From contig CBDHEM010000071.1 in NCBI GenBank assembly GCA_965261955.1, positions 372,001 through 436,000 on the forward strand: a stretch of DNA of 64,000 bases, in the 5' to 3' direction. A model generated the notes under the pieces. The model was not told the origin of the DNA. It searched no databases and saw only the letters and a list, made by a program, of their open reading frames with translations. A program made the translations under genes and the position numbers. The DNA comes from JABAAI01 sp965261955. Its GTDB lineage: Bacteria > Spirochaetota > Leptospiria > Leptospirales > Leptonemataceae. Below, in pieces: positions 37,030 through 45,964 of this stretch. Each line of letters opens with the position of its first letter. The first letter of the stretch is position 1.

Positions 37030-37868
37030 CTCGCCAAAATTATATAAATAAATACTTTAAAATTTTCTAACGAACCCATATCCCTTTTCCCATTAACGGA
37101 AAATATGACTGTATACCTAGATACAATCGTTCCTAACAGTCCTTTTCCGCTATGTTTTCAAAAAATTTCCATGTATTACTTTATATTACTTTTAAAAATA
37201 GTTTATATTTTCACGTAAAGCAGTAGGAAGGTATAGTAGACACGATAGACATTTTTCGTAAAGTTCTTATTGTGAAAAAATTCTATCGTGAGACTGTTAC
37301 AACAATCCCTTATACTATCCCCAATATCCCCAGTGGAAGGCTTTGCGTTTGGAAAGCAAAGCCCCCGATATTAAGGCTGCGAAAAAAACAGGCTCTATAT
37401 ATTCTCTTCCTCTGTAAAAGGGGGCTGTTTTCATTTGAAGAATATTATTATTGCACCCTAACCCCTTGTTAACTGCTAGTATCTAGAGCGTCCTGGTTCG
37501 GCACCACCAAAGGTGCATAGTTGAACAGTTTGTTATGTGTTTTTATCTACAGGTGCTTGACACTATTATAAGTTGTATACCCTTCACTTTTAAAGGAATG
37601 CTACCTCCCTCTAAGAAAGCAACATTAAAACCATATTAAGTTGGATTTGACCGACACTGATGGTGAGTATAAACCCCATAAATACCACAAAAATAGTGTT
37701 TAGCAATTTTGGTATTAAACTGATAAAGTTTTTGAGTGAGTTTTCACCTTTTACAATTTTGATACCACTTAACGAAACTGATACGACGATGGCACCCCTT
37801 CATAAGAAGAACACTCAAGAATGAACAACAGCACTAAAATATACTAAAATCAGACCTTCGCAACAACT
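37030..37868. other. 839-base gap without a recognisable gene
   Basis: Both strands have many stops. Two things stand out: a GAGACTGTTACAACAATCCC piece at 37283-37302 that looks like two MITE ends fused, and a stem-loop at 37323-37372 in which GGCTTTGC pairs with GCAAAGCC inside an outer AATATC/GATATT stem. The rest (37450-37868) looks like decayed DNA. The expected next genes of a type II secretion operon (gspD, gspE) are absent here. Confidence 0.5.
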
Positions 37869-38762
37869 CTATTGTATAAGTATATCATAATTAATTATTG
37901 TGCCCTTTCGATCAATATCGATAGATACTTGATTTGCAGATTGCAGAGATTGCCACATTTCTATCATCCGTTCTTGATTTTCTAATTCTTGTCCATTATA
38001 ACGCCGGATTATATCTCCAGAACGAGCTCCCATAGAATAAAGAAAATGATTTTTAGGGACCTTTAGGAGGCGCCAACCATTGATTTTACCAGACACTATG
38101 GAGGGTGCGAACTTGAGACGAAATAACTCAGCTTGGTTTTTAATCAATTGCTTAAAACGATCTCGACTTAATGTAATTTTTTCTGTTTTACTGCCTTGGC
38201 TCTGTTTAGTTTGGGTTTGTCTATTTTGTTGTGATTCTGTAATAGAAGTTTCTTCTTCATTTAGGCTCAAGGTAAAACGGGAACCATCGGAAGCTTCAAA
38301 AATAACGGAAGCACTACGTATCGATACAATTTTTCCATCCCGTATTATATCTCCAATTGCATAGCTATCTACACTCTTCTCTTCTTTCATTAGAATGGTT
38401 ACACGCGCATATCTTGGAGAACCTGATACGACTCCAATTAAACTCAAATTTGTAAGATTAAAATTTTCGATATTTGTTTCTTCAACAAAATTCACAGGTG
38501 TACCACGAAGAAGGTTACCAGAAGCAATTCTTTTAATTTCATCTTTGTCAGGAATAGGATCAGTAATTATTTTTTTTTGATGTAAATGAGAAGTGTTTGC
38601 AGAAGAGAAAAATGGCAATGGTTCTTCTAAAGAAAAAATAATTATTTTTCTTATCAGGTATGCTACGGATATACTGAGCATTCCCGCTGTAACCAAAGTC
38701 AGGGAGAAAATATTTTGGCGTAATTTAATTAAATAAGTAGTCATTTTCATCCATAATGGCAA
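37869..38762 (-). CDS. gspC: Type II secretion system protein C (GspC-like)
   Basis: Inner-membrane clamp that connects the secretin to the inner-membrane platform of the type II secretion system. The order is that of GspC: a short cytosolic start, one membrane helix near residues 17-40, a linker, an HR domain near 95-170 (LIGVVSGSPRYARVTIL... YAIGDIIRDGKIVSIRSASVIFE), and a C-terminal PDZ domain near 215-297 (GWRLLKVPKNHFLYSMGARSGDIIRRYNGQELEN). At 297 residues it is of normal size. It is the last gene of a three-gene operon; no gspD follows. The prepilin peptidase at 22025 would serve the same machine. Confidence 0.75.
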   Translation of the reverse strand: MPLWMKMTTYLIKLRQNIFSLTLVTAGMLSISVAYLIRKIIIFSLEEPLPFFSSANTSHLHQKKIITDPIPDKDEIKRIASGNLLRGTPVNFVEETNIENFNLTNLSLIGVVSGSPRYARVTILMKEEKSVDSYAIGDIIRDGKIVSIRSASVIFEASDGSRFTLSLNEEETSITESQQNRQTQTKQSQGSKTEKITLSRDRFKQLIKNQAELFRLKFAPSIVSGKINGWRLLKVPKNHFLYSMGARSGDIIRRYNGQELENQERMIEMWQSLQSANQVSIDIDRKGTIINYDILIQ

Positions 38763-38815
38763 TAGGATAGATTCATATGTAAATCGTACTATCGTTATTT
38801 ATATAAAGCCGTTTG

Positions 38816-39901
38816 CTAAAATCTTGTCATTTGGAGAGCATGAATGGGATCTATGGGTTTCATAAATTTCCTTACTTCAAAGTGAAGATGCGGGCCCGTT
38901 GCTGCCCCTGTCGCACCAATCAAACCAATAACCTCACCTTTTCTTACTATTTGATTTTTCTTTACAAGATTTTTTTTGTTATGTGCATAGACAGAAATAT
39001 AATTTCCTGGATGCAAAATAAAAATACAATTACCATATCCATGCATACCCCGAGAGCGGATAACAACACCATCTTGAGTTGAGCGAAATGATGTTCCGAT
39101 TTTTGCGGAAATATCAATACCCTTATGAAATGATACACGCGAACGAGAAAAAGGACTGACTCGACGTCCAAACCCCGATGTGATTTTCCCCTTCAAAGGC
39201 CAATAGAAAACTTTTTTCTTAGCTATTATTGTCTTGGAATTGTTTTTCTTTATCTTTGAATTTTTCTTCACTTTCAATTTCTGACCAGAATGAATAATCA
39301 TATCTGATTGAATACGATTGAGTTTTTTTATATAATCTACAGAAACTTTATATTTATTCGCAATGCTGTACAAAGTATCTCCTTTTCTAACTCCATAATA
39401 AAGAAATTTTTGCTTTTGGTTTTTGGTATCTTTCTTTATTTCTTTTGGTATAAAAATAGTTTCTCCTATGTACAGAGGTCTGCGTTTGAGCTTTGGGTTA
39501 TTTTCCAATATTTTGCTAGGAAAGAGATTATATTTTTTCGCAATTCCAAAAATATGATCTCCTTTTTCTACTTTATAGATCTCTATATCATTTTTTCCAA
39601 TATTTGAAAAAGAGAAACGTCTATATTTTTCATCTTGTAAATTATTTTTTTGAGCAGTATGTCTCTCAATAAGGTAGAGCTCTAATTCTTGATCAATTAC
39701 ATTCTCTATAGGTTTTTTTTTATCTCCATCTTTACCATGTGCATGCTCGTCTGCATACTTGCTTGATGGAAGGACAGAAATCGCTTTACGTTGAATCACA
39801 TCTTGAGGAAAAAGAGAAGCCTGAGCTAGTAATAAAGTCAGTAACAAACAAAAAGATCCAAAATCTTTTTGTAAAGGTTGCACAGAAAATTTTATCAGCA
39901 C
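38816..39901 (-). CDS. LysM-M23 family peptidoglycan hydrolase
   Basis: A secreted 361-residue protein with a signal peptide (hydrophobic residues about 14-32), two LysM domains (near residues 112-158, VEKGDHIFGIAKKYNL..., and 168-213, VRKGDTLYSIANKYKV...), and a C-terminal M23 zinc peptidase: GFGRRVSPF, HKGIDI, YAHN, and GPHLHFEVR give the zinc ligands and the catalytic His. Such proteins cut peptide cross-links or, when degenerate, control septum hydrolases. All ligands are present here, so it should be active. Its place beside gspC suggests a role in making room for the secretion complex in the cell wall. Confidence 0.9.
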   Translation of the reverse strand: MLIKFSVQPLQKDFGSFCLLLTLLLAQASLFPQDVIQRKAISVLPSSKYADEHAHGKDGDKKKPIENVIDQELELYLIERHTAQKNNLQDEKYRRFSFSNIGKNDIEIYKVEKGDHIFGIAKKYNLFPSKILENNPKLKRRPLYIGETIFIPKEIKKDTKNQKQKFLYYGVRKGDTLYSIANKYKVSVDYIKKLNRIQSDMIIHSGQKLKVKKNSKIKKNNSKTIIAKKKVFYWPLKGKITSGFGRRVSPFSRSRVSFHKGIDISAKIGTSFRSTQDGVVIRSRGMHGYGNCIFILHPGNYISVYAHNKKNLVKKNQIVRKGEVIGLIGATGAATGPHLHFEVRKFMKPIDPIHALQMTRF

Positions 39902-40007
39902 TTACTTATCTCCATAAATCATTCACTACAAATGAAAACAGACTTTAAAAAAGAAACATTCCATTCATCTCAAATAATTTATAACCCTTTTGTAACTATC
40001 GGTAAAT

Positions 40008-40445
40008 TTAAAGTGTTTCTTTTACTATCTTGTATAGCTCTTTTTTTAATTCTTCAATTGAATAGTTCTTTTTCATCTTTTCTTTTTGTAGATCTCGAAT
40101 GATATACAAAATTACTTTCCCGTGTATCTGTTCTTTATTTTCATCAGCCGGGAATGCTCTGACTTTGATCCAATCTTCACTATGCTCTACCAATATCCTG
40201 ATTCTTGCACCCTTAGGATAAATTGCTGTGTTTAGGGAAGAAGGCGTATTGTTAAAATTTATATAGATTACTTTTTTTGTGATATATATTTTTCCCTTCA
40301 CATCCACGTTAAAAGCCTTTACATCCTTTTTGCGAAGGAATTCTGATGAACAAGATAGACAAAAAATAGAAAGTAATAATAAAATAGTTCTGATTTTAGG
40401 AACAAAGAAAAAAGACATATATTTCACTTTCATAATAGTACCCAT
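40008..40445 (-). CDS. Hypothetical lipoprotein next to the type II secretion genes
   Basis: A 145-residue protein with a lipoprotein signal (hydrophobic segment near residues 18-30, lipobox FCLSC with Cys near 32). The mature part is short and beta-rich with a helical, Lys-rich end (MKKNYSIEELKKELYKIVKETL). Its neighbours are the LysM-M23 gene and gspC. In Leptospira a small lipoprotein is annotated as associated with the type II secretion system; this may be its counterpart, but that link is inferred from position only. The start could also be the second ATG (MKVKYM). Confidence 0.6.
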   Translation of the reverse strand: MGTIMKVKYMSFFFVPKIRTILLLLSIFCLSCSSEFLRKKDVKAFNVDVKGKIYITKKVIYINFNNTPSSLNTAIYPKGARIRILVEHSEDWIKVRAFPADENKEQIHGKVILYIIRDLQKEKMKKNYSIEELKKELYKIVKETL

Positions 40446-40601
40446 TCAAAATGCAAGTGCGAAGAGTTTTATTTTAAGAGAGAGCAAACATAAAAGCAAC
40501 AAAGCAATTGACAGAAAGGTTAGCTCCATTTCCTTTGAACTACTTGGGGGTTTTTGGTTGCTTTTTATAAAGTCGGCAATTAGACATTAATAATTAATTG
40601 A

Positions 40602-41168
40602 ATGGTGCTCTTCCGTATATTGAGTAAACATGGTTTTAAACTCCTTCCTCCGTTGCTTTCTGCAATTTTGATATATTGGATTTGGGTTGTGCCTCCGAAA
40701 TACCAAGGATATATGCCTGATCAGCCTATTTCCTTTAGCCATAAAATTCATGCGGGTGAACTTAAAATGGAATGTCAATTTTGTCACAGTACTGTTGAGC
40801 GATCAGCACATGCCTCGATCCCTGACACGGCAACTTGTATAAAATGTCATCAAGAGGTGGCTTCAGATAGCCAAGATATCCAGTATCTTCGTTCTTCTTA
40901 CGAACAAGGTATTCCAATACGGTGGAATAAGGTTCATGATCTTCCTGATCATGCTCGTTTTAGTCATAAGCCGCACATAGCTAAGGGGTTGGATTGCACT
41001 GTTTGTCATGGCAGTATAGAAAAAATGGAAAAGGTAAGTGTACAATCTGCCTTTAATATGGGCTGGTGTATCAACTGCCATCGGCAGTATGTGGCAGAAA
41101 GCCAAAGCAAACCTGCGGGAAATAATGTGAGTGTGCATCTTACAGAATGTAGCACTTGTCACTATTAG
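40602..41168 (+). CDS. actA: Alternative complex III pentahaem cytochrome c subunit ActA
   Basis: Membrane-anchored periplasmic multihaem cytochrome c. One N-terminal membrane helix (about residues 10-28) is followed by five CxxCH haem sites: CQFCH, CIKCH, CTVCH, CINCH and CSTCH. In alternative complex III the pentahaem subunit ActA passes electrons from quinol oxidation to a periplasmic carrier, in place of the bc1 complex. The next two genes encode the ActB and ActC partners in the same order as in known operons. The 188-residue size is normal. Confidence 0.9.
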   Translation: MVLFRILSKHGFKLLPPLLSAILIYWIWVVPPKYQGYMPDQPISFSHKIHAGELKMECQFCHSTVERSAHASIPDTATCIKCHQEVASDSQDIQYLRSSYEQGIPIRWNKVHDLPDHARFSHKPHIAKGLDCTVCHGSIEKMEKVSVQSAFNMGWCINCHRQYVAESQSKPAGNNVSVHLTECSTCHY

Positions 41169-41227
41169 AGGTCATCGAGAGAAAAAAAAGAAAGGAGAGC
41201 TGTAGATAAAACACTACGATAGATAAA

Positions 41228-44200
41228 ATGAAAGAACAAATGAGTCCCGGTAATTTACAGAAAAAAGAGGAGGTGGCTCCTCAAACGCAAAGTCGAAAAC
41301 GACCTGAAGGTTTTTCACGCCGTGATTTTTTAAAGCTCATGGGTGCCTCTAGTGTTTTAGCTACAGCAGCTTGTCGACGTCCCGTTGAACAAATCGTGCC
41401 ATCTGTTATTCGTGCACCCGAAACACAACCAGGTATACCTGCTTTTTATTCCACAGTTACGCCTGAAGGAAGTGGTGCAATTGTGCGTGTTCGAGAAGGT
41501 CGTCCAATCAAAATAGCCGGCAATCCAGATCATCCACTATCCCAAGGCGGTCTTACGGCTTCTGAGACAGCATCATTAATGGATCTCTATGACCCAGATA
41601 GACAGAGACGAGCAGCCACTATAGATCCTAAGACAGGGAAGCGAAGCTATCGCAAGGAAGAGGCGATTGTCCTCATTGCACAATCTCATTTGAAAAAAGG
41701 GAATTATTTATTGGTTACTGATCCTCTACGCGGGAGCTCTTCAAGAGAGCTTGTTCAGGCTTTTTTGCAAAAATATCCTCGGGGGCGTCACGTAGAATTT
41801 CGTCCAGACCCCACCCTTCGCCAGATAGCTGAAGGACAAAAAATTAGTTATGGAAAGTCCCTCGTACCTTCCTATCGCTTTGATAAGGCAGATTTTATTT
41901 TATCAATTGATGGTGATTTTTTGGGGAGTATGCCACTTGCATCTGTTTACACCAATACCTATTCCAAAAAACGAGAGCTACGGCAAAAAAGCAAAACAGG
42001 AATGAGTCGCTTGGTAGTTTTTGAATCGATGTATACCACAACTGGCTCTAATGCGGATGAACGGTATGCTATTCGTCCTGGGGACCAAACTTTGATTGGG
42101 CTGACACTTGCTGCTCATATATCCATCAATTTAGCTAAGGGGCCCTATACTTCAAATCCACAAGTGAGCAAATTGTTAAAGGGGTATTTACCTAACAAAA
42201 TTTCCACAGCCTTACGACATGAAAAAGGTATCTACCGTAAAAGCCATTTTGAAAGATTAATTTCTCGCTTAGCTCAAGAGTTATGGGAAAATCGAGGCAA
42301 AAGCCTAGTTCTTGGCGGTTCTCCTCTGGCAGCCAATGGCAATAATAGCTCTGCTCAAGTGAGTTTTAATCTTTTAAATACTATACTTGGAAATGATGGT
42401 AAAACTGTAGATTATAAGAGGGAAGTACTCCTTTCTACAGGTGCCAAGGATAAAGAAATACAAGGTATTATTTCGGATATGGCCAGTGGAAAGATCAACA
42501 CACTTGTTTTTTCTGATGCAAATCTTCTTTATCACTTGTCACCAAGTCTGGAGGTTGAAGATGCTTTGCGTAAGGGACCTAGGTACATTCTTTCTCTTGA
42601 TGATCGTATCACGGAAACGGGTCGTCTAGCCCATGCCATTCTTCCTAAAAGTCATTTCCTAGAATCTTGGGGAGAGTCTCAGTTACTGAATGATCTCAGT
42701 TCTATACAACAACCTGTAATTCGTCCACTATACCAAACACGTTCTTTTGAAGATCGTTTGATTCAACTATCTGGTGGGGAATTAAATGGATATAAAAGTT
42801 TTTATGATTTTCTAAGGAGTCGATGGCGTTCGAAGACTAGAGCCCCCGTCACGAGTTTTCGTAAATCCTGGACAAGTTGGTTGCAAGCTGGTTATGTCAC
42901 AGGTAAAAAAAATCTTTTTGGTAAACTGTCTGCTTCTTCCCGTAAGTTTTTACTCAAGAGTATAGAGGTTTTGCCATTCTTTAGCGAAGATATTTGGAAT
43001 AAGACAAGCAAAGTTGAAAAAAATATGCTCTATTTGGGTCTCTATTATGGTACGCAAGTGGGGGATGGTAGTCATGCAAATAATGCTTACAGGCAAGAGT
43101 TACCCGATCCTGTAACAAAGATCGTTTGGGATAATTATCTTTGTCTGTTACCGGAAACAGCTAGAGAACTAGGGCTAAAACAGGGTAGCTTGGTGGAAGT
43201 TGGTATAGATGCTGAACAAAGAATAGAAGTACCTGTACACCTTCAGCCTGGAATTCATCCGCAGGCTGCTTTACTAGCGTTAGGCTATGGTCGTAGTTCG
43301 GCTGGTAAAGTGGCTAATCGAGTGGGAAAAAATGCCTCGCATCTAATCAAAGCAGGCTCCGATTCTTTTTCCTTTTCTGGTATGCTTTCAGAAATTCGGA
43401 ATACTGGTAAAAGCTATGAAATAGCCAGTACACAAGATATTTATCGCCATAGTACAGCAAATGAAGAAAAGGCCTTTTTTACACCCCAGGGTGTACATGA
43501 GGTACCATACCGTTCGTCAAGTCAGCATGATCGTCCCATTGTTCGTGAAACTACTTATAAAGAATTTCAAAGTGGGAAGTTTACGTTGAAGCCAGATGCC
43601 ATCAAATATCCTAAAAAACAAGAATTAGAGAAGGGATGGAAATATGAGGGAACCCGGTGGCATATGACTATTGATTTGAATGCTTGTACCGGTTGTGGTG
43701 CCTGTGTAACTTCGTGTAATACTGAAAATAATATACCAATGGTTGGGAAAGATGAAGTAAAAGTTGGTCGTGAAATGCATTGGTTACGTATAGATCGTTA
43801 TTTTAGTGGAGAGGAAAAAGAGCCCGAAGTTTCTCATCAACCTATGTTGTGTCAGCATTGTGAAAATGCGCCTTGTGAAAATGTTTGCCCTGTAGCTGCA
43901 ACCACACATAACAATGAAGGGCTAAACGTGATGACCTACAATCGTTGTATAGGGACTCGTTATTGTGCTAATAATTGTCCTTATAAGGTCCGTCGTTTCA
44001 ACTGGTTTGAGAACTGGAATTTTTGGGAAGGAGCGAAAACAAAAATACAAGAACCACAACAATTGGCGCTGAATCCCGATGTCACAGTACGTGGGCGAGG
44101 AGTTATGGAAAAATGTACATTTTGTGTCCAGAGAATTTCTACAGCCCGTCAAGAAGTTCGTGCTAAGGCAAATAGAAATGATTTAAATGGTCAGGAAAAA

Positions 44201-44470
44201 GGGGGTAAGGATCCAATCGTTCCGGATGGTATTGTGAGAACGGCCTGTCAGGAAGTTTGCCCTACTCATGCTATAAGCTTTGGCAACATTCTTGACCCAA
44301 AGAGTGAAGTGTCACAACTCAACAAATCCGAAACAAGAAACTACCAAGTTTTAGATTTTTTGGGAGTGAAGCCTCAAGTTACTTACTTAGCTAAAGTTCG
44401 AAATAGAGAAATCAAATCAACAGCTGTAAAAAACCCTACGGATAAACAGAATTCAAAAACTAAAACATAA
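41228..44470 (+). CDS. actB: Alternative complex III Fe-S/molybdopterin-like subunit ActB
   Basis: A 1080-residue fusion of a molybdopterin-oxidoreductase-like part and a ferredoxin part. Near residue 30 is a twin-arginine-type motif (SRRDFLKLMGASS), so the protein is exported folded. The large middle part resembles the catalytic subunit of the DMSO reductase family but ActB proteins carry no Mo ligand or cofactor. The C-terminal 250 residues have four Cys clusters for Fe-S centres: CTGCGACVTSCN, CQHCENAPCENVCP, CIGTRYCANNCP, and CTFCVQR...CQEVCP. It receives electrons from the quinol site in ActC and hands them to ActA. Confidence 0.92.
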   Translation: MKEQMSPGNLQKKEEVAPQTQSRKRPEGFSRRDFLKLMGASSVLATAACRRPVEQIVPSVIRAPETQPGIPAFYSTVTPEGSGAIVRVREGRPIKIAGNPDHPLSQGGLTASETASLMDLYDPDRQRRAATIDPKTGKRSYRKEEAIVLIAQSHLKKGNYLLVTDPLRGSSSRELVQAFLQKYPRGRHVEFRPDPTLRQIAEGQKISYGKSLVPSYRFDKADFILSIDGDFLGSMPLASVYTNTYSKKRELRQKSKTGMSRLVVFESMYTTTGSNADERYAIRPGDQTLIGLTLAAHISINLAKGPYTSNPQVSKLLKGYLPNKISTALRHEKGIYRKSHFERLISRLAQELWENRGKSLVLGGSPLAANGNNSSAQVSFNLLNTILGNDGKTVDYKREVLLSTGAKDKEIQGIISDMASGKINTLVFSDANLLYHLSPSLEVEDALRKGPRYILSLDDRITETGRLAHAILPKSHFLESWGESQLLNDLSSIQQPVIRPLYQTRSFEDRLIQLSGGELNGYKSFYDFLRSRWRSKTRAPVTSFRKSWTSWLQAGYVTGKKNLFGKLSASSRKFLLKSIEVLPFFSEDIWNKTSKVEKNMLYLGLYYGTQVGDGSHANNAYRQELPDPVTKIVWDNYLCLLPETARELGLKQGSLVEVGIDAEQRIEVPVHLQPGIHPQAALLALGYGRSSAGKVANRVGKNASHLIKAGSDSFSFSGMLSEIRNTGKSYEIASTQDIYRHSTANEEKAFFTPQGVHEVPYRSSSQHDRPIVRETTYKEFQSGKFTLKPDAIKYPKKQELEKGWKYEGTRWHMTIDLNACTGCGACVTSCNTENNIPMVGKDEVKVGREMHWLRIDRYFSGEEKEPEVSHQPMLCQHCENAPCENVCPVAATTHNNEGLNVMTYNRCIGTRYCANNCPYKVRRFNWFENWNFWEGAKTKIQEPQQLALNPDVTVRGRGVMEKCTFCVQRISTARQEVRAKANRNDLNGQEKGGKDPIVPDGIVRTACQEVCPTHAISFGNILDPKSEVSQLNKSETRNYQVLDFLGVKPQVTYLAKVRNREIKSTAVKNPTDKQNSKTKT

Positions 44471-44484
44471 AAGAAGACCGTTAT

Positions 44485-45885
44485 ATGTCCACGCTCCAAG
44501 AGAAAGATCAAGAATATATCTACCCTAATCTCGTAGAACAATCTAAAGATTACAAAGATATTAATGCAGATGTTTCTCATCCCGTTGAAAATTTTCCCAC
44601 AAAACTTTGGTGGGGGGCTTTTATTTTAGCGACGTCTCTTCTTTTTCTTTTAACTATAGAGATAGCTTATCTTATATCAACTGGGATAGGTATACTTGGG
44701 GTGAATGTCCCTGTTAGTTGGGGGAGTTTTATTGTTACCTTTGTTTTTTGGATAGGAATTGGCCACGCAGGTACTCTTATTTCGGCAGTTCTTTATATAT
44801 TTCGTCAACAATGGCGTACGGCCATTAACCGTTCTGCTGAGGCGATGACTATCTTTGCTGTGGCAGCGGCGGGTATTTTCCCTATTATTCATACGGGAAG
44901 GCCTTGGTTTGCTGCTTTATGGATGCTTCCTTATCCAAATGAACGCGGAGCTCTTTGGCCAAATTTTCGATCTCCACTTCTATGGGATCTCTTTGCCATA
45001 TCCACTTATCTAACAATATCTTTTGTTTTTTGGTATATGGGACTCCTTCCTGATATTGCCTCTATAAGAGATCGTATTCGAGGGGCGAACTTTTGGCAAG
45101 TTGTACGTAAAAAAATCTATTCCGTTCTTTCTTTAGGTTGGGTTGGGAGTACACGAACTTGGGCTCATTATGAGGCAACAGCTATGATACTTGCTGGCTT
45201 GTCAGCCCCTCTTGTGCTTTCTGTACATAGTATTGTATCTTTTGATTTTGCGACTTCCGTTATTCCAGGTTGGCATACGACTATCTTCCCCCCTTATTTT
45301 GTAGCTGGTGCTATATTTTCTGGTTTTGGTATGGTCCTTACTTTACTTATTATATTGCGGGAAGTATTCAAGCTTAAAGCGTACATAACCATCAAGCATC
45401 TAGAAAACATGGCAAAAGTTGTGACACTAACGGGTTCTCTTGTTGGTCTTGCTTATGCAACAGAGTTTTTTATGGCCTGGTACAGTGGTGTAGAATTTGA
45501 GGCTTTTGCTTTTATCAATCGTGCCTTTGGTCCCTACTGGTGGGCTTACTGGATTATGATCAGTTGTAATGTTATTTCACCACAGCTTTTTTGGTTTAAG
45601 TCTATACGGACCAATGTAGTTGCTCTTTGGATTATTTCCATATTTGTGAATATTGGTATGTGGTTTGAGCGCTATGTTATTGTTGTTACTTCTTTGCACA
45701 GAGACTTTTTACCTTCCAGCTGGGATATGTATGTTATGACTATTCATGACTATTTAATTATGCTTGGTTCCTTTGGATTATTTTTCACTCTCTTTTTGCT
45801 TTTTGCTCGTTTCTTACCTAGCATTGCCATGGCAGAGGTTAAAACGATTATGAAAATGAAAGACCCTTCAAAGAAGGGCTATTAG
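44485..45885 (+). CDS. actC: Alternative complex III NrfD-like membrane subunit ActC
   Basis: A polytopic protein of 466 residues with about ten membrane helices, of the NrfD/PsrC family; in ActC it holds the quinol-binding site and a putative proton path. Typical pieces are GHAGTLISAVLYIFRQQWRTAINRSAEAMT and WEWY-like aromatic segments (RAFGPYWWAYWIMI, MWFERYVIVV). It starts 14 bases after actB, so it is in the same operon. In other bacteria actD, actE, actF and often a cytochrome oxidase cluster follow; here serA follows after 79 bases, so the rest must lie elsewhere or be lost. Confidence 0.9.
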   Translation: MSTLQEKDQEYIYPNLVEQSKDYKDINADVSHPVENFPTKLWWGAFILATSLLFLLTIEIAYLISTGIGILGVNVPVSWGSFIVTFVFWIGIGHAGTLISAVLYIFRQQWRTAINRSAEAMTIFAVAAAGIFPIIHTGRPWFAALWMLPYPNERGALWPNFRSPLLWDLFAISTYLTISFVFWYMGLLPDIASIRDRIRGANFWQVVRKKIYSVLSLGWVGSTRTWAHYEATAMILAGLSAPLVLSVHSIVSFDFATSVIPGWHTTIFPPYFVAGAIFSGFGMVLTLLIILREVFKLKAYITIKHLENMAKVVTLTGSLVGLAYATEFFMAWYSGVEFEAFAFINRAFGPYWWAYWIMISCNVISPQLFWFKSIRTNVVALWIISIFVNIGMWFERYVIVVTSLHRDFLPSSWDMYVMTIHDYLIMLGSFGLFFTLFLLFARFLPSIAMAEVKTIMKMKDPSKKGY

Positions 45886-45964
45886 AAAATACTAGGCTTT
45901 TTGGGTAGAGTAATTATGTTTTTATGTTTTTCCTCGTAGAATTTTTGGATATGTTTTTTTCTTT

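Noticed and set aside
37480..37560. tRNA-like or tmRNA-like end (GGTTCGGCACCACCA)
   Set aside because: The T-arm consensus and a matching acceptor stem are lacking.
41228..44470. Formate dehydrogenase or DMSO reductase catalytic subunit
   Set aside because: The gene order with a pentahaem cytochrome and an NrfD-like protein, and the fused ferredoxin part, fit ActB of alternative complex III.
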